A stretch of 64,000 nucleotides of DNA from Nitrospirillum amazonense (lineage in GTDB: Bacteria > Pseudomonadota > Alphaproteobacteria > Azospirillales > Azospirillaceae): the NCBI RefSeq assembly GCF_007828045.1, contig NZ_VITN01000003.1, positions 124,001 to 188,000 on the forward strand, read 5' to 3'. Every line of letters begins with the position of its first letter. Position 1 is the stretch's first letter. The notes beneath the pieces were generated by a model. The model ran no database searches. It saw only the letters and a program-made list of their open reading frames with translations, and was not told the DNA's origin. Below, one piece after another: positions 1-9,950 of this stretch. The translations under genes were made by a program, and so were the position numbers.

Positions 1-350
1 CCCGTCTCGTCGTCGATGCCGTCCGGCAGGTGGATCAGGCGCTCAGCCGGGTACAGCCGCGCCTCGGCATAGCCGCCGGTGCCCCCGGTGCAATAGCCGA
101 CACGGTCGCCAATCTTGAAGTCGTAAACATCCGGCCCCACGGCCTCGACCACGCCGGCGGCCTCCATACCCGGGATCAGGGGCAGCGGGTTCTTGTAGAG
201 GCCGGTGCGGACATAGATGTCGATGTAGTTCAGGCCCACGGCCGTCTGGCGCAGGCGCACCTGGCCGGGACCAGGCTCCTCCACCGTCACCTCCTCCCAC
301 TTCATCACCTCCGGACCGCCGGTCTGATGAATGCGGATGGCGTGGACCAT
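1..350 (-). CDS. NADPH:quinone oxidoreductase (zinc-type alcohol dehydrogenase superfamily), 3' end outside window
   Basis: The minus-strand frame opens with ATG at 350 and runs off the window edge, giving the first 116 residues. It has the N-terminal GroES-like fold of the medium-chain dehydrogenase/reductase superfamily: a start resembling MVHAIRIHQTGGPEVM, then GLNYIDIYVRTGLY near residue 40, then IPGMEAAGVVEAVG and GDRVGY. This pattern is typical of quinone oxidoreductases (QOR/CryZ), which use NADPH to reduce quinones. The zinc-binding cysteines of true alcohol dehydrogenases are not seen in this part. The nucleotide-binding half lies outside the window, so cofactor choice cannot be checked. 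A palindromic repeat lies just upstream at about 395-500. Confidence 0.9.
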   Translation of the reverse strand, partial: MVHAIRIHQTGGPEVMKWEEVTVEEPGPGQVRLRQTAVGLNYIDIYVRTGLYKNPLPLIPGMEAAGVVEAVGPDVYDFKIGDRVGYCTGGTGGYAEARLYPAERLIHLPDGIDDET

Positions 351-394
351 GATGAGGCTCCTATGACGGGGGAAGAGAGGTCGGCCCAGCCATC

Positions 395-500
395 AGCGGC
401 ATGAGACCGCGCCTCATGCCGCTGTAGGACGCGACCCGCGTCCGCCGGAAGTTTTCGGGGAACGCGGTGGACTGAAAACTGAGGATAGCCGAGCGGGCGG
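395..500 (-). repeat. Dispersed two-hairpin palindromic repeat, copy A
   Basis: The first hairpin has an 11-bp stem, AGCGGCATGAG at 395-405 with CTCATGCCGCT at 413-423. The second has a 6-bp stem, GGACGC at 427-432 with GCGTCC at 438-443. The following stretch to about 500 also aligns on the minus strand with the copies near 47660 and 50240, including the CAGTCC and TATCCTC words. The copy sits between the start of the quinone oxidoreductase gene and the stop of the dienelactone hydrolase gene. It resembles a REP/BIME-type intergenic element; the family is not identified. Confidence 0.8.
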
Positions 501-530
501 ATGCCCGCGCCCGGCGCTTGAGGGACAATG

Positions 531-1226
531 TTAAGACAGCGTCTCTTTCAGGAAGGTAGCGGTGCGCTGGTTGGCCAGGTCGGCCGCCTTGGCGTCGTAA
601 TGCTCCCCGCCCACGCGGGCGAAGGCGTGATCCTGCTCCGGGTAGAGGTGCTGGATGATCAGGTGGTTACCCTCGATGGCGGCGTTCACCTTGGCCCGGG
701 TCTCGTCAGAGGAGAATTTGTCCTTGCCGGCGGTGTGCAACATCAGCGGCTTGGTGATGGCGCTGACCTCGCCCAAGGCGCCATCCAGGCCCACGCCGTA
801 ATAGCTGACGTTGGCGTCGGCGTCGGACCGGGTGGCCATCAGGAAGGCCAGCTTGCCGCCCAGGCAGTAGCCCAGGGTGCCCACCTTGCCGCCCGTCGCC
901 TCATGCTCGCGCAGGAAGTCCACGGTGGCGATCAGGTCCTCCACCCCGCTGGCTTCGCTGAAGCCGTTGTAAAGCTGGAATGCCCGCTGCCATTCGGCCT
1001 CGGTCTGGTCGGTCAGCTGCACGCCCGGTTCCTGGCGCCAGAACAGGTCGGGACAGATGGCGGTGTAGCCCAGGGCGGCGTAATGGTCGCACAGCGCGCG
1101 CATGTTGGCGTTGACGCCAAAGATTTCCTGGATGAGCACCAGGCCCGGGCCTTTGCCGCCGGCCGGGATCGCCAGGTACGCGTCGAAACTGCCGCCATCG
1201 GTGGCGTTGATCGTCACGGTGGTCAT
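531..1226 (-). CDS. Dienelactone hydrolase family protein
   Basis: This 231-residue alpha/beta hydrolase has the dienelactone hydrolase layout. An oxyanion-region QEIFG lies at 33-37, the nucleophile elbow GYCLGG holds Cys121, and Asp169 (GKDK) and His200 (EQDHAF) complete a Cys-Asp-His triad. The length matches the family, about 230-250 residues. Relatives hydrolyse lactones of chlorocatechol breakdown, but many chromosomal members have no known substrate, and no aromatic-degradation genes are nearby. There is no signal peptide, so it should be cytoplasmic. The ATG at 1226 starts directly with the conserved domain. Confidence 0.93.
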   Translation of the reverse strand: MTTVTINATDGGSFDAYLAIPAGGKGPGLVLIQEIFGVNANMRALCDHYAALGYTAICPDLFWRQEPGVQLTDQTEAEWQRAFQLYNGFSEASGVEDLIATVDFLREHEATGGKVGTLGYCLGGKLAFLMATRSDADANVSYYGVGLDGALGEVSAITKPLMLHTAGKDKFSSDETRAKVNAAIEGNHLIIQHLYPEQDHAFARVGGEHYDAKAADLANQRTATFLKETLS

Positions 1227-1358
1227 GCTGCGCTACCCCTTTGATTTGGTTGTCGAATGCTTATGGTTAAAACACGCGTCGTTTCTTAATCGACCCATAG
1301 TAACGATTGGGCGGGGGCCTGTCACCGTGACGTCCGTCACTAGGACGCTATAGACGCT

Positions 1359-3419
<2,061 letters not shown>

Positions 3420-3478
3420 GGGGGTCACGCTCTCCACAGAATGATGCGGTCGTTGAAGGACCAGTGCCGCTTTGCCCC

Positions 3479-3500
3479 CACTGTAGCCTCCGCTACAGTG
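3479..3500. promoter_or_regulatory. Perfect 8-bp dyad between divergent genes (candidate operator)
   Basis: CACTGTAG at 3479-3486 and CTACAGTG at 3493-3500 form a perfect inverted repeat around the spacer CCTCCG. It lies in the 178-bp region between the divergent DUF255 and DUF6489 genes, about 60 bp from the first start and 98 bp from the second. The spacing fits either a dimeric repressor site or a short hairpin. No regulator is assigned. Confidence 0.45.
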
Positions 3501-3597
3501 AAGGTCAGAAAAAAGAGGCGTTATTTCGGGCGTATAACCCTGTTAGTCCCTCCGCCTTGCGCCTTTAGAGTCCAACCGAACAGGAAGGTCTGCTCCC

Positions 3598-3852
3598 ATG
3601 AAAATCACCGTCGACGTTGATTGCACCCCGGACGAGGCCCGTGCTTTCCTGGGCCTGCCGGACGTGAAGCCCATGCAGGACGCCCTGATGCGGCAGATGC
3701 AGGACCGCATGAGCGCCAACCTGGCCGCCATGGATCCGGACGCGCTGCTGAAGACCTGGCTGCCCGTCGGCATTCAGGGGTTCGAGCAGATGCAGAAAAT
3801 GATGTGGAACCAGATGACCTCCGCCATGGGCGGGGGCAAGGACGCGAAGTGA
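3598..3852 (+). CDS. DUF6489 family protein
   Basis: This small 84-residue protein begins MKITVDVDCTPDEARAFLGL and continues with a Met-rich helical stretch containing QDALMRQMQDRM and GFEQMQKMMWNQM. It matches the pattern I know as DUF6489, found in alphaproteobacteria, which has no established function. There is no signal peptide or membrane segment. The amphipathic helices resemble phasin-like proteins, but that is only an impression. Its stop codon overlaps the GTG start of the ferredoxin gene, so the two are probably translationally coupled. Confidence 0.85.
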   Translation: MKITVDVDCTPDEARAFLGLPDVKPMQDALMRQMQDRMSANLAAMDPDALLKTWLPVGIQGFEQMQKMMWNQMTSAMGGGKDAK

Positions 3853-4223
3853 CCGATCCCGCACCCTATTTCGACCGTCACGTCTTTTTTTGCACCAATG
3901 AGCGCGCGCCGGGCCATCCCCGGGGATGCTGCAAGGAAAAGGGTTCCGAAGCCCTGCGCGACCACATGAAGGCCGCCGCCAAGGAGGCCGGCCTGGGCAA
4001 GAGGGTGCGGGTCAACGCCGCCGGCTGCCTGGACCGGTGTGAATTGGGGCCGACGCTGGTCATCTATCCGGAGGGCGTCTGGTACACCTGCGCCACCACC
4101 GGCGATGTCGATGAAATTGTGAAGACTCACCTGGTGGAAGGCGGCCGTGTGGACCGCTTGATGCTATATCCGGATGAGAAAGTGCCGGCGCATCGCGCCC
4201 GCAAAGCCGCCGCCGCAGACTGA
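3849..4223 (+). CDS. Thioredoxin-like [2Fe-2S] ferredoxin
   Basis: This 124-residue protein starts at GTG 3849, overlapping the preceding stop as GTGA. The start is set by this overlap and by the domain boundary, HVFFCTNER at residues 11-19. The cluster ligands of thioredoxin-fold [2Fe-2S] ferredoxins are visible: Cys15, Cys27/Cys28, then Cys60 and Cys64 in GCLDRCELGP. Proteins of this class carry electrons, but the partner is unknown here. The C-terminal tail is basic (PAHRARKAAAAD). It lies 10 bp ahead of mnmE and may be cotranscribed with it. Confidence 0.9.
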   Translation: MTDPAPYFDRHVFFCTNERAPGHPRGCCKEKGSEALRDHMKAAAKEAGLGKRVRVNAAGCLDRCELGPTLVIYPEGVWYTCATTGDVDEIVKTHLVEGGRVDRLMLYPDEKVPAHRARKAAAAD

Positions 4224-4233
4224 CTTACTGCCC

Positions 4234-5574
4234 ATGTCCTTCTACAGCACCGACACCATCTTCGCCCTGGCCTCCGCCCCCGGCCGGGGCGGTGTCCAGG
4301 TCATCCGCCTGTCGGGCCCGGCGACGGGAACCGCCCTGCGGGCCCTGACACGCCGGTCCCTGCCCGCGCCCCGCCGGGCCACGTTGGCGCGGCTGCATGA
4401 CCAGGCGGGGGAAGTGTTCGACCAGGCGTTGGTGCTGTGGTTCCCGGGACCGGACAGCTTCACCGGCGAGGATGTGGTGGAACTGCACCTGCATGGCGGC
4501 CGCGCCGTGTTGGCCGCCGCCAGCGAGGCGCTGACCGCCCAGGGATTGCGTTTGGCGGAACCGGGCGAATTCAGCCGCCGTGCCTTCGAGGCCGGCAAGC
4601 TGGACCTGACCGAGGCGGAAGCCATTGCCGACCTGGTCGATGCCGAGACCGCGGCCCAGCGGCGTCAGGCCCTGCGCCAGATGGAAGGCGCCCTGGGGCA
4701 GCTGTGCGAGGGCTGGCGTCACCGCCTGGTGCGGGCACTGGCGCATCTGGAAGCGGATATCGATTTCCCGGATGAGGATTTGCCCCATGGCCTGGCGCCG
4801 GCGGTGGTCCCGGTCCTGACCGGCCTCTATCAGGAGATCGGCGCCCACCTGGCCGATGGTCATCGGGGGGAGCGGCTGCGCGATGGCTTTTCCATCGCCA
4901 TTCTGGGCGCGCCCAATGCCGGCAAGTCCAGCCTGCTGAACGCCCTGGCGCGGCGGGACGCGGCCATCGTCTCCTCCACCGCCGGCACGACGCGCGACGT
5001 TATCGAGGTGAACTTGGATTTGGGCGGCTTCCCCGTCATCCTGGCTGACACCGCCGGCCTGCGTGACGCCGCCGATGAGATCGAACGGGAGGGTATCCGC
5101 CGGGCCTTGGCCCGCGCTGAAAAGGCGGATCTGAAGCTGTTGGTGCTGGATTGTTCCACGTGGAACATCGGCGACATGGCGGAAGCCACCTTGGCCCTGG
5201 CGGATGGCGACGCGCTGGTGGTGCTGAACAAGCGCGACCTGTGCACCTATGCGCCGGCCATGGTGGCGGGCCGCACCGCCATCGCCGTCTCCGCCACCAC
5301 CGGCGAGGGGTTGGCGGATTTGTTGGCGGCCCTGGAGCGCATCGTCGGCGATCGCCTGATGCCGGGCGCCGCCCCGTCCCTCACCCGCGCCCGCCATCGC
5401 CAGGCCTTGGAGGATTGCCGCGCCGCCCTGGCCCGCGCGCTGAGGGCCGACCTGCCGGAGCTGGCGGCGGAGGATGTTCGCCTGGCCGCCCGGGCCCTGG
5501 GCCGCATCACCGGCCGGGTGGATGTGGAAGACTTGCTGGACGTCATATTCCGGGATTTCTGCATCGGAAAGTGA
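4234..5574 (+). CDS. mnmE: tRNA uridine-5-carboxymethylaminomethyl(34) synthesis GTPase MnmE
   Basis: This 446-residue GTPase works with MnmG to modify wobble uridine 34 of tRNAs at carbon 5. The N-terminal folate-binding domain begins TIFALASAPGRGG. The G domain shows GAPNAGKS at 225-232, TAGTTRD, DTAG at 272-275 and NKRD at 332-335, and the C-terminus ends in the family hallmark CIGK with Cys443. ATG 4234 is chosen because the conserved N-terminus starts there; upstream in-frame ATG 4174 lies inside the ferredoxin gene. A parS-like palindrome lies inside the G domain at 5152-5167. mnmG follows after 111 bp. Confidence 0.97.
   Translation: MSFYSTDTIFALASAPGRGGVQVIRLSGPATGTALRALTRRSLPAPRRATLARLHDQAGEVFDQALVLWFPGPDSFTGEDVVELHLHGGRAVLAAASEALTAQGLRLAEPGEFSRRAFEAGKLDLTEAEAIADLVDAETAAQRRQALRQMEGALGQLCEGWRHRLVRALAHLEADIDFPDEDLPHGLAPAVVPVLTGLYQEIGAHLADGHRGERLRDGFSIAILGAPNAGKSSLLNALARRDAAIVSSTAGTTRDVIEVNLDLGGFPVILADTAGLRDAADEIEREGIRRALARAEKADLKLLVLDCSTWNIGDMAEATLALADGDALVVLNKRDLCTYAPAMVAGRTAIAVSATTGEGLADLLAALERIVGDRLMPGAAPSLTRARHRQALEDCRAALARALRADLPELAAEDVRLAARALGRITGRVDVEDLLDVIFRDFCIGK
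5152..5167. other. Variant parS site inside mnmE (ParB-binding candidate)
   Basis: TGTTCCACGTGGAACA is a perfect 16-bp palindrome that differs from the canonical parS TGTTTCACGTGAAACA by one symmetrical change per half-site. The CCACGTG core with C at position 5 is tolerated in known parS sites; carrying the change on both arms is less usual. It encodes Ser-Thr-Trp in the MnmE G domain. Its nearness to two exact sites and to parAB supports a segregation role. Confidence 0.65.
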
Positions 5575-5584
5575 GTTGGCCTTA

Positions 5585-5614
5585 CCCCCTATGTTTCACG
5601 TGAAACATAGGGGG
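5585..5614. other. parS: parS centromere site in an extended palindrome between mnmE and mnmG
   Basis: The exact consensus TGTTTCACGTGAAACA occupies 5592-5607. It is extended symmetrically by CCCCCTA at 5585-5591 and TAGGGGG at 5608-5614, making a 30-bp perfect palindrome. ParB-CTP dimers load at such sites and spread to form the partition complex. parAB lies 2.5 kb downstream. The added GC arms could also form a hairpin in the mnmE-mnmG transcript. Confidence 0.93.
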
Positions 5615-5685
5615 GGCGTGGATTCATGGCGGTCATCCCGTGGCGCCCTTTGACTCATCCGGTCCCCGCCCCTAAAGTCCGCGCC

Positions 5686-7587
5686 ATGCATACCTATGAC
5701 GTCATTGTGGTTGGCGCCGGCCATGCCGGCTGCGAAGCCGCCGCCGCCGCCGCGCGGCTGGGCGCCCGCACCGCCCTGTACACCCACCGTCTCGACACGG
5801 TGGGGGAGATGAGCTGCAACCCGGCCATCGGCGGCTTGGGCAAGGGCCACCTTGTCCGCGAGATCGACGCCATGGACGGGGTTATGGGCCGGGTGACGGA
5901 TCGCGCCGGCATCCAGTTCCGCGTGCTGAACAAGTCCAAGGGCCCGGCCGTCCGTGGACCGCGCGCCCAGGCGGACCGCAAGCTGTACCGCCAGGCCATG
6001 CAGGCCATCTTGGCCGAGCAAGCGAACCTGACGCTGGTGGCCGCCGCTGTCGAGGATCTGGTGATCGACGCCCATGGCCAAGTTGCCGGCATCGTCACCG
6101 CCACCGGTGAGACGGTCATGGCCGGTGCCGTGGTGCTGACCACCGGCACCTTCCTGCGCGGCCTGATCCACATCGGTGAAGAGAAGATCCCCGCCGGCCG
6201 CGTGGGGGAGGCACCGGCCCTGGGCCTGTCCGATACGCTGATGCGCGTGGGCTTTCCCCTGGGTCGGCTCAAAACCGGCACCCCGCCCCGCCTAGACGGC
6301 CGCACCATCGATTGGGCCAGCCTGGAGATGCAGCCGGGCGACGATCCGCCCCCGCCCTTCTCATACCTCACGGACAAGATCACCACGCCACAGGTGCCCT
6401 GCCACATCACCTGGACCAGCACCCGCGTGCATGAGGTCATCCGCGCCAACCTGCACCGCGCGCCCATGTATTCCGGGCAGATTGAGGGCATCGGTCCGCG
6501 CTATTGCCCATCGGTGGAGGACAAGATCGTCCGCTTCGCCGATAAGGAGCGGCACCAGATTTTCCTGGAGCCGGAGGGCCTGGACGACGACACCGTCTAC
6601 CCCAACGGCATCTCCACCTCCCTGCCCCGCGATGTGCAGCTGGAGATCCTGAAGGCCATCCCAGGGCTGGAGCATGCCACCATGCTGCGGCCGGGCTATG
6701 CCATCGAATACGATTACGTCGATCCGCGCGAGCTGGCCCCGACGCTGGAGACGCGCCGCCTGCCCCGCTTGTTTCTGGCGGGCCAGATCAACGGCACCAC
6801 GGGATATGAGGAGGCGGCGGCCCAGGGCCTGGTGGCCGGCCTGAATGCGGCCCTGGCCGTGTCAGGTTCGGCACCCTTCATCTTGGACCGCGCCGAATCC
6901 TATATCGGCGTGATGATCGACGACCTGATCACCCGGGGCACGTCGGAACCCTATCGCATGTTCACCAGCCGGGCTGAATACCGCCTGCTGCTGCGCGCCG
7001 ACAACGCCGATCAGCGCCTGACGCCGCGCGGGCTGTCGTTGGGTTGCGTGGGTGAGGTGCGGGCATCCGCCTTCGGCGCCAAGCTGGCCGCCCTGGACCA
7101 CGCCCGCCATTTGGCCGGCACCCTGTCCGCCACGCCCAATGAGCTGGCCAAGCACGGCCTGACCATCAACCAGGATGGCGTGCGCCGCAGCGTTGCCGAC
7201 CTGCTGCGCTATCCGGACATCGACTTGGCCCGCCTGGGCGCCATCTGGCCGGAACTGAACGGCTTTTCGCCGGAAATCGCCGAGCAGGTGGAGATCGATG
7301 GGCGCTATGCCGGCTATCTCGACCGGCAGGAGGCCGACATCCGCGCCTTCCGCCGGGATGAGGCCCTGGCCCTGCCGGCGGATTTGGATGTGGACGCCAT
7401 CGCCTCGTTGTCCGCGGAAATCCGCACCAAGCTGCGCCAAGTGTGTCCCGCCACCTTGGGGGCCGCTGCCCGTATTCCCGGCATGACGCCCGCGGCGCTG
7501 ACCGCCTTGCTGCGCCATGTGAAGAAGCGCCCCGCCCGCTTCGCCCATGGGAACGCCGACACCGACGACACCACGAGTGCCGCATGA
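5686..7587 (+). CDS. mnmG: tRNA uridine-5-carboxymethylaminomethyl(34) synthesis enzyme MnmG (GidA)
   Basis: This 633-residue FAD enzyme partners MnmE in making the cmnm5 group at U34 of tRNAs. The N-terminus has the FAD-binding motif GAGHAGCEA at 10-18, followed by [21 protein letters not shown]. Other GidA signatures are [40 protein letters not shown] and [15 protein letters not shown]. The helical C-terminal MnmE-binding domain contains ARLGA and [15 protein letters not shown] 5686 is chosen because the conserved domain begins at residue 2; upstream ATG 5626 would add unrelated residues. Its stop overlaps the rsmG start (ATGA). Confidence 0.97.
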   Translation: MHTYDVIVVGAGHAGCEAAAAAARLGARTALYTHRLDTVGEMSCNPAIGGLGKGHLVREIDAMDGVMGRVTDRAGIQFRVLNKSKGPAVRGPRAQADRKLYRQAMQAILAEQANLTLVAAAVEDLVIDAHGQVAGIVTATGETVMAGAVVLTTGTFLRGLIHIGEEKIPAGRVGEAPALGLSDTLMRVGFPLGRLKTGTPPRLDGRTIDWASLEMQPGDDPPPPFSYLTDKITTPQVPCHITWTSTRVHEVIRANLHRAPMYSGQIEGIGPRYCPSVEDKIVRFADKERHQIFLEPEGLDDDTVYPNGISTSLPRDVQLEILKAIPGLEHATMLRPGYAIEYDYVDPRELAPTLETRRLPRLFLAGQINGTTGYEEAAAQGLVAGLNAALAVSGSAPFILDRAESYIGVMIDDLITRGTSEPYRMFTSRAEYRLLLRADNADQRLTPRGLSLGCVGEVRASAFGAKLAALDHARHLAGTLSATPNELAKHGLTINQDGVRRSVADLLRYPDIDLARLGAIWPELNGFSPEIAEQVEIDGRYAGYLDRQEADIRAFRRDEALALPADLDVDAIASLSAEIRTKLRQVCPATLGAAARIPGMTPAALTALLRHVKKRPARFAHGNADTDDTTSAA

Positions 7588-8192
7588 CCCCAGCCGATTT
7601 CGCCAGCCGTTTCCATGTTTCACGTGAAACATTGGACCGGCTCACCGTCTATGCCCAGCTGTTGGCCAAGTGGAACCCCGCCATCAACCTGGTGGCCAAA
7701 TCCACTGTGGCCGATGTCTGGGAACGCCACATGGCGGACAGCGCCCAGCTGTACGCCCTGCTGCCCCCGGACACGCGTACACAGGTCGATATGGGCAGCG
7801 GCGCTGGGTTCCCTGGCCTGGTCATGGCCATCCTGGGTGTGCCGGATGTCCACCTGATCGAGAGCGACACGCGCAAGGCTACCTTCCTGCGTGAGGTGGC
7901 GCGGGCGACGGGAACCCCGGTGACCGTGCATGCCCAGCGCATCGAACAGGCGCCGGAAATCACGGCCGATGTAGTCACGGCCCGCGCGCTGGCCGCGCTG
8001 CCGGAACTTCTGGACTGGGGCTACCGCTTCCTGAAGCCGGGGGCCAAGTGCCTCTTCCTGAAGGGCAGGACCGCGCCCGAGGAATTGACCCTCGCCGCCC
8101 AATCCTGGACAATGACCGCCTCCCAAGTCCCCAGCGTGACGGACCCGTCGGGGACCATCCTTATCCTTGGTGAGATTGCCCGTGCCCGCTGA
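7584..8192 (+). CDS. rsmG: 16S rRNA (guanine(527)-N(7))-methyltransferase RsmG (GidB)
   Basis: This 202-residue SAM-dependent methyltransferase adds a methyl group to N7 of G527 in 16S rRNA. The S-adenosylmethionine motif [11 protein letters not shown] lies at 69-79 and is followed by [20 protein letters not shown]. The ATG at 7584 overlaps the mnmG stop. Codons for FHVSRET at residues 10-16 contain an exact parS site, a coincidence of protein and DNA function also known in other alphaproteobacterial gidB genes. The 3' end overlaps the start of parA. Confidence 0.96.
   Translation: MTPADFASRFHVSRETLDRLTVYAQLLAKWNPAINLVAKSTVADVWERHMADSAQLYALLPPDTRTQVDMGSGAGFPGLVMAILGVPDVHLIESDTRKATFLREVARATGTPVTVHAQRIEQAPEITADVVTARALAALPELLDWGYRFLKPGAKCLFLKGRTAPEELTLAAQSWTMTASQVPSVTDPSGTILILGEIARAR
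7616..7631. other. parS: parS centromere site inside rsmG
   Basis: An exact TGTTTCACGTGAAACA 16-mer lies in the first codons of rsmG, encoding part of FHVSRET. It lies 0.55 kb upstream of parA and 2.0 kb from the intergenic parS. Confidence 0.93.
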
Positions 8193-9000
8193 CGCCCCGA
8201 CCCCCGCGCCCAAGCGAGCGCGCATCCTGGCCCTTGCCAACCAGAAGGGCGGCGTGGGCAAGACCACGACCACCATCAATCTGGGCACGGCCCTGGCGGC
8301 CACGGGCAAGCGCGTGTTGATCGTGGACAACGATCCGCAGGGCAACGCCTCCACCGGTCTCGGCATCGGCCGGACGGAACGCGGCACCGGCACCTATGAA
8401 CTGCTGTTCGGCGAGACGACGGTGCAGGCCTCGGTGCGCGGTACCAGCATCCCCAAGCTGTTCGTCGTCACCGCCTCGGCCGACCTGTCGGGCGCTGAGC
8501 TGGAACTGGTGGAACTGGAGCGGCGCGAGTTCCGTCTGCGCGATGCGCTGACCGGCGCTGCCGCCGACTACGACTACATCTTGATTGACTGCCCACCAGC
8601 CCTAGGGTTGCTGACCCTAAACGCCCTGGCGGCGGCCGATTCGGTGCTGGTGCCGTTGCAGTGTGAGTTCTATGCCCTGGAAGGCCTGTCGCAGCTGATC
8701 CGTACCATCGAGCGGGTGAAGCGCACCTTCAACCCTGCCCTGGAGATCCAGGGCGTGGTGCTGACCATGTTCGACCGGCGCAACAACCTGTCCGACATGG
8801 TGGCCGCCGACGTGCGCGGCTTCTTCGGCGAGAAGGTGTATGAGACGGTCATTCCCCGCAATGTCCGTGTTTCCGAGGCGCCCAGCCACGGCAAGCCCGT
8901 GCTGCTCTACGACCTGAAGTCGGCGGGGGCGCAGGCCTATATTCATTTGGCGGGTGAGGTTTTGAAGCGTGAGCGTAACCGGCAGTCAGTCCATGGATGA
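8182..9000 (+). CDS. parA: Chromosome-partitioning ATPase ParA (Soj)
   Basis: This Walker-type ATPase of about 272 residues drives segregation of ParB-parS complexes. The deviant Walker A KGGVGKTT lies at 22-29 with its signature lysine. Further motifs are DNDPQGNASTGLG, LIDCPPALGLLTLNAL and VLVPLQCEFYALEGL. The start is uncertain: GTG 8182 is preceded by GGTGAG at a good distance, but GTG 8170 or TTG 8167 are also in frame. Every candidate overlaps the end of rsmG. The parB start lies inside the end of this gene, so the two are translationally coupled. Confidence 0.95.
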   Translation: MPADAPTPAPKRARILALANQKGGVGKTTTTINLGTALAATGKRVLIVDNDPQGNASTGLGIGRTERGTGTYELLFGETTVQASVRGTSIPKLFVVTASADLSGAELELVELERREFRLRDALTGAAADYDYILIDCPPALGLLTLNALAAADSVLVPLQCEFYALEGLSQLIRTIERVKRTFNPALEIQGVVLTMFDRRNNLSDMVAADVRGFFGEKVYETVIPRNVRVSEAPSHGKPVLLYDLKSAGAQAYIHLAGEVLKRERNRQSVHG

Positions 9001-9874
9001 GATGAAGAAGCGCAGCAACCTGGGGCGCGGCCTGTCCGCGCTGTTTGCCGAGGTGGCGGACGAGCAGGAGCCGGTGGAAAAGGGACGCCTGCCGCGGACC
9101 CTGCCCATCGAGCTGCTGCACCCCGGCCGCTATCAGCCGCGCCGCCACTTCGATGAAGAGGCCATCCGTAGTCTGGTGGACAGCGTCCGTGAGCGCGGCG
9201 TGCTGCAACCCATTCTGGTGCGCAAGGTGGAAGAGGCTGTGGCCGGTGGCAACGCCCGCTACGAGATCATCGCGGGTGAGCGCCGCTGGCGCGCCGCCCA
9301 GCTGGCCGGCCTGCACGAGGTGCCGGTGGTGGTGCGGTCGCTGACCGACCGCGAGGCCCTGGAAATCGCGCTGGTGGAAAACATCCAGCGCCAGGACCTG
9401 ACACCCCTGGAAGAGGCCGAGGGCTTTCAGCGCCTGATGGATGAGTTCAGCCACACGCAGGAGGATTTGGCCCGCGCCGTGGGTAAGAGCCGCAGCCACG
9501 TGGCGAACATGCTGCGCCTGCTGGCCCTGCCCGACGCCGTGAAGGCGCTGGTGCAGGACGGCAGCCTGAGCATGGGCCATGCCCGCGCCCTGCTGACGGC
9601 CGCTGATCCCCTCGCCCTGGCGCGCGACGTGGTGAAGCGCGGCCTGAACGTCCGCCAGGCGGAACAGCTGGTGAAGGACGCCGCCAACCCCGCCTCCCGT
9701 CCCGCGCCCGTGCCCAAGACCGCCGACACCCTGGCCTTGGAAAAGGAACTGGCGGCCGAGCTGGGGTTGAAAGTGGCGTTGAAGGCCAAGGGTCAGGCAG
9801 GCAGCCTGACCGTGCACTACAGCAACCTGGACCAGCTGGATGGGCTTCTGGCGCGCCTGAAGCACCAACACTGA
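8969..9874 (+). CDS. parB: Chromosome-partitioning protein ParB (Spo0J)
   Basis: This protein of about 301 residues binds and spreads from parS using CTP. After KKRSNLGRGLSALF come the ParB N-terminal domain (ELLHPGRYQPRRHFDEEAI, GERRWRAAQLAG, ENIQRQDLTPLEEA), a helix-turn-helix region (TQEDLARAVGKSRSHVANMLRLL) and the C-terminal dimerisation domain. GTG 8969 has GGGTGAGG nine bases upstream; ATG 8993 or ATG 9002 are alternatives that would trim 8-11 residues. It overlaps parA and ends before a strong terminator. Confidence 0.96.
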   Translation: MSVTGSQSMDEMKKRSNLGRGLSALFAEVADEQEPVEKGRLPRTLPIELLHPGRYQPRRHFDEEAIRSLVDSVRERGVLQPILVRKVEEAVAGGNARYEIIAGERRWRAAQLAGLHEVPVVVRSLTDREALEIALVENIQRQDLTPLEEAEGFQRLMDEFSHTQEDLARAVGKSRSHVANMLRLLALPDAVKALVQDGSLSMGHARALLTAADPLALARDVVKRGLNVRQAEQLVKDAANPASRPAPVPKTADTLALEKELAAELGLKVALKAKGQAGSLTVHYSNLDQLDGLLARLKHQH

Positions 9875-9902
9875 GAGCCACCCGTCGGGTTCAAGCGAAA
9901 AA

Positions 9903-9930
9903 ACGCCGTCAGTGCTGTCACTGACGGCGT
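9903..9930. terminator. Bidirectional intrinsic terminator between parB and holA
   Basis: A perfect 12-bp stem (ACGCCGTCAGTG at 9903-9914, CACTGACGGCGT at 9919-9930) has a 4-base loop. It has an A run on its left and T residues on its right. It therefore gives a U tract on either strand and can stop both parB (plus) and holA (minus), which converge here. Confidence 0.92.
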
Positions 9931-9950
9931 TTTTTACTTTGGCATCGGAA

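Noticed and set aside
4234-9874. Replication origin with DnaA boxes near parAB
   Set aside because: No cluster of TTATCCACA-like boxes or AT-rich unwinding region was seen; the par block only suggests that the origin is in the wider area.
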